A stretch of DNA of 64,000 bases. Source: Pseudomonadota bacterium (lineage in GTDB: Bacteria; Pseudomonadota; Gammaproteobacteria; Acidiferrobacterales; Acidiferrobacteraceae). The notes beneath the pieces were generated by a model. It ran no database searches. It saw only the letters and a program-made list of their open reading frames with translations, and had not been told where the DNA came from. Made by a program: the position numbers and the translations under genes. Location: positions 38,155 through 102,154 of the forward strand of contig JAKBUS010000001.1 of assembly GCA_021841585.1 (NCBI GenBank). Direction: 5' to 3'. The stretch's first letter is position 1, and every line of letters begins with the position of its first letter. Shown in pieces: positions 32,540-41,640 of the stretch.

Positions 32540-34228
32540 TTAGTAGATGAAGCGCTGCCACAAGGGCACGAAGGCCATCTCTGGGGTATTGCCGCCACCC
32601 CCGAAGTTGGTGGCGTTGGACACACCGGGGGCGTACTTGATCTGCAGGTTGCCGTTGGTGTCGTTTAGGCTCGAGTTATTCCCAAGGGTCGAGGTCGAGG
32701 TGTTGTTGGTATTGGCGGTGTCGATCATGCCGGTGATGGTACCGGTGCCGGTAGCGGTCAAGGATTCGCCGGCCGCGACCACGCCGGTCAGGTCCGAATT
32801 GCCCTGGAGGGTCACATCGCCGCCGGTAATGATGCCGCTCGTGGTGGCGCCCGTCCCGCAGGTCGCGGCACTGCCGCTCGCGGTGCTATCGCTCGTGCAG
32901 TAATAGCCCGTGACCGTACCGCTCGGCTGGGTGGTATCGCTGGCCGTGGTCTCGGTCGTGGCGTTGATGGCGGGGACCGCCGTGGAGGGGGTCCCGGCGA
33001 CATAGACCGTCCCTCCGCCGCTATAGGGATAATTGACGCTGCCGCCGCTTAGTAGCACGGCATTGGCCACCGGCCCCGTGCCCTCGCCGGGGCTCGTGGT
33101 GTTGGTGCCGTCGGGGCAGACGTTCGTCGGGATGACCGCCTGATCGCAGACGTCAGGCATCTGTCCGTAGGCGACGATGTCATTGTGGGTCATAACGTTG
33201 ACGTTGCCGGTGGCAATCAGGGTGGCGTAGCCGGGCGTGCCGCTCGTGCTGTTGCCGATCTCGCCGGTATGAACGAGAAGGTCGCCGTAGAAAAACAGCA
33301 CCCCCGGGGTTGGGGTGCCCGTGATCTCCCATCCGCCATTGTTTTTCGATGGGGGCGTAATGCAGCCGGCGCCGCCGGCGGCGCACAACGAGGTCGAACT
33401 TGCCGGGAAGGAGGCAAGCGGGGTCGTGCCGGCGGGCACGAGGGCCGGGTCGTTGGCAAAGGTCACTTGCGGGTTGCCATTGGCGTCCACCGACAGGATG
33501 GCGTTGGCCTCGCCCGCCAGATTGTAGGTGTTGATGGAAGGCGACACCACGCTCGAGGTATCGATGTTCTGGGTGCAGGTGGCGGTCGTGCCACAACTCT
33601 TGCCGGTGCTATCGGTGATGGTGCCGGTGGCCTGCGCAGCGCCGGTCACGCTGGCGCTGCCCTGAATGCCGAGATTACCGACTACGGTCAACGAGCTTGC
33701 GCCGGTGCTGATGGAGACGTTACCGGTCAAGACCTGGCTGCCATTGATGAGAAAGGCGTAGTTGAGGGGCGTGAACGTGTAGATCGTGCCGGCATGAAGG
33801 TAGGCGCGAATGGCCGCCGAGCCCGTGGGCGTGGTGCCGACCGCATCGACCTCGATCTCGCCATTGGCGGCAAAGCTGTTATTGAGCACCGTGGCGGTAT
33901 AGTAGCCACCGTTGCCGTTGGCGGGGGCATGATTGACCACGACGAGCCCCGCCGGGATCGCGGTCGGGGAAAGATTGGTGGCGTTGCCGCTCGCGCACGT
34001 CGCGCTCGCTGAGCCACAGAAAAGCATATTGAAGTATTCCGCGGAGGCGGTCAGGGCGTCCTCGGCATAACTTTGCGCCTGGACACGCGTGCTGCTCGTG
34101 TCTTGCGACTGGCCGCTTGCCTGCATATGGCTGTAGGCGCCGTAAAGGCTGGCGGCGAGCGCCGCCCCCACCGCCAGGATCATGATGAGCGTGGATACGC
34201 CGCGTTGTGTTTTTAGGGATGTGCGCAT
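32540..34228 (-). CDS. Large PilX-like type IV pilus minor pilin/assembly protein
   Basis: 562 aa. The N-terminus is PilX-like: LKTQRGVSTLIMILAVGAAL with a membrane helix and no Glu5-type class III signal, then YSHMQASGQSQ and a helix. The remaining 480 residues are Thr/Ser/Gly/Asn-rich beta structure with paired Cys and repeated GN(V/L), GxAxVTG, GDVTLQGNSDLTG motifs, suggesting a stacked beta-helix adhesin domain. Usual PilX is about 200 aa, so the C-terminal domain is extra; it may take the place of PilY1, which is absent. ATG at 34228 has GAGG upstream; GTG at 34246 overlapping the pilW stop is an alternative. Confidence 0.7.
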   Translation of the reverse strand: MRTSLKTQRGVSTLIMILAVGAALAASLYGAYSHMQASGQSQDTSSTRVQAQSYAEDALTASAEYFNMLFCGSASATCASGNATNLSPTAIPAGLVVVNHAPANGNGGYYTATVLNNSFAANGEIEVDAVGTTPTGSAAIRAYLHAGTIYTFTPLNYAFLINGSQVLTGNVSISTGASSLTVVGNLGIQGSASVTGAAQATGTITDSTGKSCGTTATCTQNIDTSSVVSPSINTYNLAGEANAILSVDANGNPQVTFANDPALVPAGTTPLASFPASSTSLCAAGGAGCITPPSKNNGGWEITGTPTPGVLFFYGDLLVHTGEIGNSTSGTPGYATLIATGNVNVMTHNDIVAYGQMPDVCDQAVIPTNVCPDGTNTTSPGEGTGPVANAVLLSGGSVNYPYSGGGTVYVAGTPSTAVPAINATTETTASDTTQPSGTVTGYYCTSDSTASGSAATCGTGATTSGIITGGDVTLQGNSDLTGVVAAGESLTATGTGTITGMIDTANTNNTSTSTLGNNSSLNDTNGNLQIKYAPGVSNATNFGGGGNTPEMAFVPLWQRFIY

Positions 34229-34246
34229 GACAAGGCCTCGCGCCAC

Positions 34247-34954
34247 TCAGGGCAAGTTGTGCAGACAGACGTCGACGGGTACCTGATCGGCCTGATGGGC
34301 GAAGAAGCCGCCTGTCAAGGTCTTGGGTATGGGCAATTGCAAGGTCACGAGCGGGTGCAGCACCGGGTTACCGACGATCTGCGAGCCACGCAGATCGCAG
34401 TCCTGGGCGTCGGTGACCGTGATCGGCGCAAGACTCGATTGCGCGACACTCGGCAACACCGTCTCGACATCCCAGTTGCTGGCGGTATTCAAGGCCGTGG
34501 CCGTACACATGCCACCCGGCACCTCTTCGTAATACACGAGCCGCTCGTTGCCGGCGTTGCTATTGGCGCCCTTGATGACCTGCAGGCCGGCGCAACCGGT
34601 CGGCGCGCCGCCGGCCGGGATCGACCAGTCCCAAAAGATCCCGTTGCCCTGGGCGCTGCCCTTCGAAGGTATCAAGACCGTGGTGTTGCTGCCGGGCCCC
34701 GTGCCGGTAACCAGTACAGCGTCGGTATTGAGTTGAGGGTTCGCGATGCCATAACCGGCATTGGCGGTATTCATGACGTCGAAGTCGTAATTGACCGCCT
34801 CGCTCAGGGTCTGCTGGCCCACAATCCCCTGGTCGACAAGCGAGCGCGAGACCGGCACATACAGGATCATGGCGGCGAGTACGAGCAGCGCACCGATCGC
34901 CATGGCGACCATGAGCTCGATTAAGGTAAAGCCCTTAGTGCGCGATGGTGACAC
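34247..34954 (-). CDS. pilW: PilW-like type IV pilus minor pilin
   Basis: 235 aa. Type IV prepilin signal KGFTLIELMVAMAIGALLVLAA cut at AIG, with cleavage after Gly and mature N-terminal Phe and Glu5. The globular domain has two later Cys pairs (CAGLQ, GMCTA, DCDL, DVCL). GTG at 34954 is chosen because it leaves a short 9-residue leader; the frame extends upstream. It overlaps the pilV-like gene by 20 bp. Confidence 0.78.
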   Translation of the reverse strand: MSPSRTKGFTLIELMVAMAIGALLVLAAMILYVPVSRSLVDQGIVGQQTLSEAVNYDFDVMNTANAGYGIANPQLNTDAVLVTGTGPGSNTTVLIPSKGSAQGNGIFWDWSIPAGGAPTGCAGLQVIKGANSNAGNERLVYYEEVPGGMCTATALNTASNWDVETVLPSVAQSSLAPITVTDAQDCDLRGSQIVGNPVLHPLVTLQLPIPKTLTGGFFAHQADQVPVDVCLHNLP

Positions 34955-35318
34955 TGCGAGACACTCCGAATGTGGTCCAGTGAGCGACGGCCGTGAGCTC
35001 CGTGACGGGCACCGTAAGGGTGGGCGCCACCGCCGGCACCGGCACTTGCGCGATGGTGCAGCTGATATCGATGGTGAACGCAAGACCCGTGTAGGTGGTG
35101 GCCGCTACGGTGCTGGTTGCGCCCGGGGCCGGACAGAGCTGACCGGGCGGGTGGCCGTCGAGCAACGCGAGCGTAGTATTCAGGACATCCTGGCGCTGAC
35201 TGTCGAAGACGTTGTTGTCGACGGCATGGTGCAGACCGAATCCCACACCGATCGCGATCAGGAGGAAGATCACGAGCGAGACCAGGGTCTCGATGAGCGT
35301 AAATCCCCTAGAAGACAT
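34935..35318 (-). CDS. pilV: PilV-like type IV pilus minor pilin
   Basis: 127 aa. Prepilin leader MSSRG followed by FTLIETLVSLVIFLLIAIGVG; Glu5 is present. The small beta domain has two Cys (QLCPAPG, ISCTIAQ), a likely disulfide. ATG at 35318 lies inside the end of the upstream fimT-like gene (11-bp overlap). Assignment to PilV rather than another minor pilin is by order in the operon. Confidence 0.72.
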   Translation of the reverse strand: MSSRGFTLIETLVSLVIFLLIAIGVGFGLHHAVDNNVFDSQRQDVLNTTLALLDGHPPGQLCPAPGATSTVAATTYTGLAFTIDISCTIAQVPVPAVAPTLTVPVTELTAVAHWTTFGVSRSVTIAH

Positions 35319-35871
35319 AAGTATCACTCGCCGCGGCCGTGCCCGTGGTGCTCGCCTGGAAGGTCCATTGGCCGTTGACCGCGCCCGGCCAGTAGCAGGC
35401 GCCCTGCGACGCGGGCGCCTGTGTGGAGGGGCCGAGCAGGGGTTGGCCCAGGGGACTGAAGGCCAGACAGGTGAAGGCCGTTTGATCGCTCGCCCCTGGA
35501 TTAATGATGAGATGGACATTGGCCGACACCGCACTCACGCGCACCTGCACGGGACCGGCCGCCGGGTTGGTATTACCGGCACACCCCCCGTGACTCCCGG
35601 TACAGACATAGAGGTACTGGCTGCCGCCTTGGGTGACAAGCTGCAGGGACCAGTTGTGATAGGTGGTCGCGGACACGGGGGGGCTCATCAGGGCATTGGC
35701 CATGGCCACCTGCAGGGCCGTGCGCACACGCGCCTGGGCGACATTGACATTGTCTGTCCCGAGCCATGACATGAGGCCGAGGAAGCCCGCGCCGATCAGG
35801 ATGGCGACGATCGAGAGCACCACCACAAGCTCGACCAGGGTGAGGCCGCGATTTGCGCGAGCCCCGCTCAT
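35308..35871 (-). CDS. fimT: FimT/GspH-like pseudopilin
   Basis: 187 aa. Leader MSGARANRG, then LTLVELVVVLSIVAILIGAG with Glu5 but Leu instead of Phe at +1. The body matches the GspH/FimT order with an Ala-rich helix (ARVRTALQVAMANALMSP) and a beta domain with Cys in YVCTGSHGGC. In related species FimT helps bind DNA for uptake; that role is not shown here. ATG at 35898 is an alternative start. Confidence 0.72.
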   Translation of the reverse strand: MSGARANRGLTLVELVVVLSIVAILIGAGFLGLMSWLGTDNVNVAQARVRTALQVAMANALMSPPVSATTYHNWSLQLVTQGGSQYLYVCTGSHGGCAGNTNPAAGPVQVRVSAVSANVHLIINPGASDQTAFTCLAFSPLGQPLLGPSTQAPASQGACYWPGAVNGQWTFQASTTGTAAASDTYVF

Positions 35872-35899
35872 GGGACGATCCGGGTACCGACTGCCCATA

Positions 35900-36376
35900 T
35901 CACCACCCCACGACCGTCGTGCCGTTGGGAAGGACCTCGCAACGGTCGTTTAGGCTGTCCAGGTAGAAGACCTCATTGGTGGGCAGCCCCGAGGCCGCGG
36001 TCGGCGTGGCCGACAACGAGTAGCTGGGTCCGGAGGGGGCGGCGACGTTGCACACGCCCGTGTCCGGGTTCTGAATGGCGTAGGTGAACAACGGGTTGGG
36101 GTTGTTGCCGGGGTTCCAACCCGGTATGGCGTTGGCGATGAGGGTCTGGCTGGCCGGATAGGCGTTGTTGTTCTGGTAATAACGCTCCATGAGGGTCGAT
36201 AGCAAGACGAGATTTCCCTCGGCGCGCCCGATCTTGGCGTCCTTGATATAATTCGAATAGATGGGGATGGCGATGGCCGCGATGATGGCGAGAATGGCAA
36301 TTACGACCATGATCTCGACGAGCGTCAGACCACGCTGTCGCGGGAAACGTCTTTCGTGTGGCCGCCGTGCCGCCAT
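35900..36376 (-). CDS. pilE: PilE-like type IV pilin
   Basis: 158 aa. Leader AARRPHERRFPRQRG (15 residues, basic), then LTLVEIMVVIAILAIIAAIAIP-type hydrophobic helix and SNYIKDAKIGRAEGNL. The C-terminal loop is closed by two Cys (GVCNVAA and DRCEVLP), as in PilE/ComP minor pilins. ATG at 36376 preferred; upstream is GGGGCGA. First gene of the minor-pilin operon, transcribed away from the MoxR gene. A TATAAT lies on the minus strand at 36484-36489, but I see no clear -35. Confidence 0.78.
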   Translation of the reverse strand: MAARRPHERRFPRQRGLTLVEIMVVIAILAIIAAIAIPIYSNYIKDAKIGRAEGNLVLLSTLMERYYQNNNAYPASQTLIANAIPGWNPGNNPNPLFTYAIQNPDTGVCNVAAPSGPSYSLSATPTAASGLPTNEVFYLDSLNDRCEVLPNGTTVVGW

Positions 36377-36621
36377 ATACCATTCGCCCCTTGCCGCGCC
36401 CCAAGATACGCGCCTCCTCCGTCTGGTGCCCATCGGAAGGCCGCGAGACAGCCCGCGACGCGAACGGGCTTGTCTAGTGAGTGATTATAGACGAGACCGC
36501 CAGAGCCATCGGCCATGATCGGATCCGCTGATGAACGGTAGCGTTTGTATGACCGAAAGGCTGAGGTCGTGCGCGGCGGGGTTCGTAGGCAGACGCGAGC
36601 GGAACCCCTATACTGGGGGTC

Positions 36622-37539
36622 GTGGACACCCCTATAGGTTGGCATACCCGGCTTGCGCTCGCGCAGGCCGCGCTCGAGACGATCTTGGTCGGCAAGACCG
36701 AGTCGGTGCGGCTGGCCCTGTGTTGCGCGCTCGCCGGCGGCCACCTGCTGCTGGAAGATGTGCCCGGGGTCGGCAAGACCACGCTGGCCTACGGCCTGCA
36801 GGCGGTCCTGGGGCTGTCCTTCAAGCGCCTGCAATTCACCGCCGACCTGCTGCCGGCCGACGTCATCGGGGTATCGATATTCGATCCCGAAGTACGCGGC
36901 TTTAGTTTTCACAAGGGGCCGATCTTCACGCAACTATTGCTCGCAGACGAGATCAACCGCGCCACCCCCAAGACCCAGAGCGCCTTGCTCGAGGCCCTGG
37001 CCGAGGGGCAGGTCACGGTCGATGGCGTGCCGCACCGGTTGCCGGAGCCGTTTTTCGTGGTCGCCACCCAGAACCCCCATCATCAGATCGGCACCTTCCC
37101 GCTGCCCGAGTCGCAAATGGATCGCTTTCTGATGCGCCTGACCTTGGGCTACCCGGACCGCGCCGCGGAACGGCAGATCCTGACCGGTGGCGATCGCCAA
37201 GCCATGGCCCGCCAACAGGCGCCGCTGCTTGCCGCCACCGATCTCGTGGCCTTGCGCGCACGGGTGCGCGCGGTGCGCTGTTCAGAGGCGCTGCTCGACT
37301 ACATTCAGGACTTGCTCGCGGCGAGCCGCGCGCGGCCCGACTGGGGTGGCGGGTTCTCCCCACGTGCCGGGCTTGCGCTACGCGATGCCGCGCGCGCCTA
37401 TGCGGTCCTGGCGGAACGGGACTATGTGCTGCCCGAGGATGCCCAGGCGGTAGCGGTGGCGGTCCTCGCCCACAGGCTTTCGGCTGGCGACCCCGAGCGC
37501 GAGGTGCGCCAGCTGCTCGAGACCGTGGCCGTGCCATGA
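36622..37539 (+). CDS. MoxR-family AAA+ ATPase
   Basis: 305 aa from GTG at 36622. AAA+ motifs: Walker A EDVPGVGKTTLAYGL, Walker B LLLADEINRATPKTQSALLEAL, sensor 1 FFVVATQNPHH and the lid domain with RAGLALRDAARAYAVL. MoxR ATPases act as chaperones next to VWA or DUF58 proteins; here a DUF58 gene overlaps its end by 4 bp (ATGA) and a transglutaminase follows. This MoxR-DUF58-TgpA order is widespread in proteobacteria. Confidence 0.92.
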   Translation: MDTPIGWHTRLALAQAALETILVGKTESVRLALCCALAGGHLLLEDVPGVGKTTLAYGLQAVLGLSFKRLQFTADLLPADVIGVSIFDPEVRGFSFHKGPIFTQLLLADEINRATPKTQSALLEALAEGQVTVDGVPHRLPEPFFVVATQNPHHQIGTFPLPESQMDRFLMRLTLGYPDRAAERQILTGGDRQAMARQQAPLLAATDLVALRARVRAVRCSEALLDYIQDLLAASRARPDWGGGFSPRAGLALRDAARAYAVLAERDYVLPEDAQAVAVAVLAHRLSAGDPEREVRQLLETVAVP

Positions 37540-38447
37540 GCCGGCCGGCCCAGACCCTTGGGCGGCGCTCCATCTACCTGCTGCCGACGCGCGAGGGTCT
37601 GTGGTTCGCCGCGACCGTTTTCGTCTTGCTGCTCGCGGCCGTGAACTACGGCAACGGGCTTGCCTATGCGGTCACCTTCCTGCTGGCGGCCTTCGCCACC
37701 CTGTCGTCGGCCCAGGGCCAGCGTAACCTGCTCGGGCTCGTGGTCCATGAAGGCCTGCCGCGTCCGGCATTCGCCGGTTCCGTGGCCGGATTCCGGGTGA
37801 TCCTAACAAACCCGACCGACACCCCGCGGCTCGGGGTCATCATCACTGGACACCCGGGACCCCCGATTACCGTGGATCTCGGCCCCCGCGAGCAGCGCGG
37901 CATCGAGATTCCGTGGCCCACCACGCATCGCGGGGTGGTGCCCGCGCCGCGGGTACGCATCAGCAGCCGTTATCCATTTGGCCTCATGCGCGTGTTCTCG
38001 CGACGGATCGCGCTCGAGGATCCGGCGATCGTCTATCCCCGGCCGGCGCCGTACGCACCCCTGCCTGCGGGGAATGCCAGCGAGGACCCCGATAGCGAGA
38101 CGGCGGCCCATAGCGGGAGCGGGGGTGGCGACTTCGCGGGGCTTGCCGACTACCGGCCCGGGGAGAACCCGCGGCACATCCACTGGCGGGCCATGGCGGC
38201 CGGCAAGGGCGTGTTGATAAAGCGCTTCGCCGGGCTTGCCGAGCGCGAGATCTGGCTTGCCCTGGACACCGGCGGTGACCGCGAGGAGGGCCTTCGGCGC
38301 TTGTGCCGGCAGAGCCTGGATGCCGAAAAGGGCGGCTGGCGCTACGGGCTTGTCCTGGAGCCGCTGTGCATCGCCCCCGGGGCGGGGGCCGCGCATCTCG
38401 AGCGCTGCCTGAAATCCCTGGCGCTGTATGACGACACGCGCCGCTGA
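37536..38447 (+). CDS. DUF58 domain protein
   Basis: 303 aa. Two N-terminal membrane helices (GLWFAATVFVLLLAAVNYG, GLAYAVTFLLAAFATL) anchor a beta domain and the DUF58 core RPGENPRHIHWRAMAAGKG and IKRF near residues 210-230. The VWA-like part is shortened, as is usual in this operon type, because only about 70 residues follow. Expected to be the membrane partner of MoxR. Confidence 0.88.
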   Translation: MSRPAQTLGRRSIYLLPTREGLWFAATVFVLLLAAVNYGNGLAYAVTFLLAAFATLSSAQGQRNLLGLVVHEGLPRPAFAGSVAGFRVILTNPTDTPRLGVIITGHPGPPITVDLGPREQRGIEIPWPTTHRGVVPAPRVRISSRYPFGLMRVFSRRIALEDPAIVYPRPAPYAPLPAGNASEDPDSETAAHSGSGGGDFAGLADYRPGENPRHIHWRAMAAGKGVLIKRFAGLAEREIWLALDTGGDREEGLRRLCRQSLDAEKGGWRYGLVLEPLCIAPGAGAAHLERCLKSLALYDDTRR

Positions 38448-40374
38448 AGCCGCGGTTTTCGCGCCCCCACCGCTCGTTGCCGGGCTGGTGGTGCTTGTTT
38501 GTCTGCCGCTTTTGGCGCACCTGCCATGGTGGACGGTGGTGGCGGCTTTGCTGTTTACCGGCTGGCGCTACGCGCGAGACCGCTATGTCGCGCGGCCACC
38601 GCGATTTCTGCTCTGGCTCTTGGTGGCCGCCGTCACCCTGCTCGTCTACGCGCATTTCCATACCCTGTTCGGCGAGCACCCCGGCTTGAGTTTCTTGATC
38701 ATGCTGCTCGGCCTCAAATGCCTGGAGTCCGACTCGCCGCGTGATGCCGTGGTGTTGGTGCTCCTGAGTTATGTCGCCCTGCTCGGCGACCTTCTGTTTC
38801 AACCCTCCATAGCCATGGGCGCCTTCTCTTTACTGTTTCTGATTGCATCGTTCGTGGCCCTGTCCGCCATTGCGCAGCCACAAGGGCTCGGCATGCGCCA
38901 ACGCTTCCGTCAAAGCACGGTGATCATGCTGCAGGCCATTCCCCTGGCGGCGCTCGCCTATGTCGTGTTCCCGCGCATCGCCGGGGGGCTCTGGCACAGC
39001 GCGCCGCGGCCAGTCGGCCAGACCGGGCTTACGCCCGATCTACGGCCAGGATCCCTGAGCGCGCTGTTGTCCTCGCGCGCGGTGGCCATGCGCGTGATCT
39101 TTCACGGGCCCCGCCCCGCCCGCGACCGGCGCTACTTCCGTGCCTATGTCCTGACCGTGACCAACGGACGGGTCTGGCGGCCCGGGCGGCTGCGCACCAT
39201 CGGCCATACTCGAGGAGGCCCCCTTAGCTCCTATACCGTGCTCTTGAACCCCACCGGCAACCGCGTGCTGCCGGCCCTCGACTGGCCCCTGAAGGTCCCC
39301 AACGGGGACGTCCTGGGCCCCGGGGGGGTGGTGCGAGCCCGCCATGCGGTGCGGCATCTGTTGCGCTATCGGGTGACGAGCGGCGCGCGCCGCTATGGTC
39401 CCCTCACGCCCGGTGGGCGGCGGCGCGACCTGGCGCTGCCCGCCACCCTCGATCCGCGCATCCGGCAGCTAGTGGCGCGCTGGCGCAAGACGGGCTCGGC
39501 GCCGCGCGCCTTGGCGAACGACGCCCTGACCTATTTCGTGAGGCACCACTTCGTCTATACCTTGAACCCCCCGACCATGGGGCGCGACCCGATCCCACGC
39601 TTTCTGTTCCATGTACGCGCCGGCTATTGCGAAGATTATGCGGCGGCGTTCGCCACGCTGATGCGCGCAGCCGGCGTGCCGGCGCGCGTGGTTGTGGGAT
39701 TCTACGGCGGGGAATTCAATCCCGACGGCGGCGATATTATCGTGCGCGACTACGATGCCCATGCCTGGGACGAGATTTGGGTGCGGGGCCGCTGGCTGCG
39801 CGTCGATCCCACCGCTGTCGTGGCGCCGGGGGCGCTCCAGGAGCGATGGCCGGCATTTCGACGATTTTTGGAGCATGGCGCCCTGTTTCATGGCTCGCGA
39901 TCCTGGTGGGGCCGGCTTCATCATCGTCTCGGGTTGTGGCGCGATGCCGCGACCACCGAGTGGGACAACTGGGTGGTGGATTACAGCAGCCGCCGTCAGG
40001 CCGAGCTCCTGCGGCGGCTTGGCTTACGCGATGCCGGCCCGCTGGCCTTGGGTTTGGTAACCCTGATTCTGGCGCTCACCGCGCTCTCGCTGGTGAAGAC
40101 GCTCGGCGGACGGGTGCGTGTTGCGCGCGACCCGGCGCGGCGCGCCTATGAACGCTACTGCCGGCGTCTAGAGCGAGTCGGGCTGGCGCGCGCCGGCGGT
40201 GAAGGCCCCCGGGATTTCAGTGTCCGGGCCCGCGTGGCGCGACCCGACCTGGGCACCGAGATTGCCGCCATCACCCGCTGTTATGTCGCATGCCGTTATG
40301 GCGGGCGAAACGAGGCCTTGGCGGAACTGAGGGCCCGCGTGGCGCGCTTTAGGCCGCGACCCCGGTCGCGCTAG
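38428..40374 (+). CDS. Membrane transglutaminase-like protein (TgpA/DUF3488)
   Basis: 648 aa. Residues 1-180 contain about six membrane helices (DUF3488/TgpA N-terminus). A large periplasmic domain follows and holds the transglutaminase core, with Cys in RAGYCEDYAAAFATLMRAAG, His in DYDAHAWDEIWV and Asp in WLRVDPTAVV, a complete triad. A further membrane helix lies near residues 540-560, followed by a cytosolic DUF4129-like tail. The periplasmic part is strongly basic. Relatives are essential in some pseudomonads; the substrate is unknown. Overlaps the DUF58 gene by 20 bp. Confidence 0.9.
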   Translation: MTTRAAEAAVFAPPPLVAGLVVLVCLPLLAHLPWWTVVAALLFTGWRYARDRYVARPPRFLLWLLVAAVTLLVYAHFHTLFGEHPGLSFLIMLLGLKCLESDSPRDAVVLVLLSYVALLGDLLFQPSIAMGAFSLLFLIASFVALSAIAQPQGLGMRQRFRQSTVIMLQAIPLAALAYVVFPRIAGGLWHSAPRPVGQTGLTPDLRPGSLSALLSSRAVAMRVIFHGPRPARDRRYFRAYVLTVTNGRVWRPGRLRTIGHTRGGPLSSYTVLLNPTGNRVLPALDWPLKVPNGDVLGPGGVVRARHAVRHLLRYRVTSGARRYGPLTPGGRRRDLALPATLDPRIRQLVARWRKTGSAPRALANDALTYFVRHHFVYTLNPPTMGRDPIPRFLFHVRAGYCEDYAAAFATLMRAAGVPARVVVGFYGGEFNPDGGDIIVRDYDAHAWDEIWVRGRWLRVDPTAVVAPGALQERWPAFRRFLEHGALFHGSRSWWGRLHHRLGLWRDAATTEWDNWVVDYSSRRQAELLRRLGLRDAGPLALGLVTLILALTALSLVKTLGGRVRVARDPARRAYERYCRRLERVGLARAGGEGPRDFSVRARVARPDLGTEIAAITRCYVACRYGGRNEALAELRARVARFRPRPRSR

Positions 40375-41537
40375 GAGGCGCGCGCGGCCCGGCGGTGGGC
40401 CATCACCAGCCAGGCGGTGCCAAGCATGAAGGCGAGCGGCGAGGCCACGAGGATGGCGAGCTTGCCGGCGGCGCGCTCGGGGCCGGGCGGGAACGCCAGG
40501 GCGTTGATAAAGAGCGCCATCGTAAAGCCGATGCCGCTCAGCCATGCGGCGCCCCCGAGGTGGCGGGGGGCCACGCCGCTCGGCAGCTCGCCGAGGCGCA
40601 GATTCGCTGCCAGCCACGATACCCCTCCCACACCGCAGAACTTGCCGAGGAGCAGACCCAAAAGGACCCCGAGCAGGATCCGTCCATGGGCGGTAAGATC
40701 ATGGACGGCGAGCGGCAGGCCGGCATTGGCGAGCGCGAAGAGCGGCAAGACGCCGTAGGTGACATACGGCGCGAGGCGACGCTCCAGGCGGTGCGCGAGC
40801 GGCACATGGTCGGCGGCCGCGTCGGGCCTGAAGGCGGGCAGCGCCACCGCCACCAGGACGCCGGCGAGCGGCGGGTCAATCCCGGCGCCCCACAGGGCGG
40901 CCCATAACGCGCCCCCCAGGACTAGATGGGGCCAGACCCACCGCCGGGGGCGGCGGGCGAGCGCCAGCAAGGCGGCGAATACCGCCAAGGCGCCCACGAG
41001 CGGCAGGGGCTCGATGCCCTGGTTATAGTAGAACGCGATGACCAGAATGGCGCCGACATCATCGACGATGGCGAGCGCCAGGACGAAGATCAGCAGGTTA
41101 CGCGGGACGCGCCGGCCAAGCACCGCGAGCGCGGCCGCGGCAAAGGCGACGTCGGTACTCATCGGGATCCCCCAGCCATGGGCCGCCATTCCGTGCCGGT
41201 TCAAGGCATGGTAGATGAGCGCCGGGAGCAGCATGCCGCCCATCGCCGCGAGCAGCGGGAGGATCATGGCGCGCGGATGACGCAAGGCGCCGTGCGTGAC
41301 TTCGCGCTTGAGCTCCAAGCCTATGACCAAAAAGAACAGCGTCATGAGACCCTTGTCCACCACCGCCTGGAAGGTCAGCGCGAGGTGCGGCGCGAGCGGA
41401 TGGGGCGTGCGCCAAAAGTCACGATAGGCGCTGCCGTAGCGGGAATTGGCGACAATGAGGGCTGCGAGCGCCGACGAAAACAGCAGCAGCGCCCCCATGA
41501 GAGGGCCCTGGCCCCGCACGTCATGAACGGTGGACAC
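40371..41537 (-). CDS. nhaA: Na+/H+ antiporter NhaA
   Basis: 388-aa, about 12-helix antiporter. The ion-binding Asp pair is in LALAIVDDVGAIL, and the accessory Asp is in IPMSTDVAFAAAAL. The conserved N-terminal FFLVIGLELKREVTHG is present. It converges on the transglutaminase gene, with a 4-bp overlap. Exchange of Na+ for H+ supports pH and salt homeostasis; in an acidophile, direction and regulation cannot be inferred. Confidence 0.94.
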   Translation of the reverse strand: MSTVHDVRGQGPLMGALLLFSSALAALIVANSRYGSAYRDFWRTPHPLAPHLALTFQAVVDKGLMTLFFLVIGLELKREVTHGALRHPRAMILPLLAAMGGMLLPALIYHALNRHGMAAHGWGIPMSTDVAFAAAALAVLGRRVPRNLLIFVLALAIVDDVGAILVIAFYYNQGIEPLPLVGALAVFAALLALARRPRRWVWPHLVLGGALWAALWGAGIDPPLAGVLVAVALPAFRPDAAADHVPLAHRLERRLAPYVTYGVLPLFALANAGLPLAVHDLTAHGRILLGVLLGLLLGKFCGVGGVSWLAANLRLGELPSGVAPRHLGGAAWLSGIGFTMALFINALAFPPGPERAAGKLAILVASPLAFMLGTAWLVMAHRRAARAS

Positions 41538-41640
41538 GGTGGTTCTCCCGGAATGGCGGGGTCTTGCGCGGATCCCGCCCGGCGATTATACGGGAGGCAT
41601 GACGGAGGTTCACGAAAAACCGGCGGCCGGGGCCTTTAAG

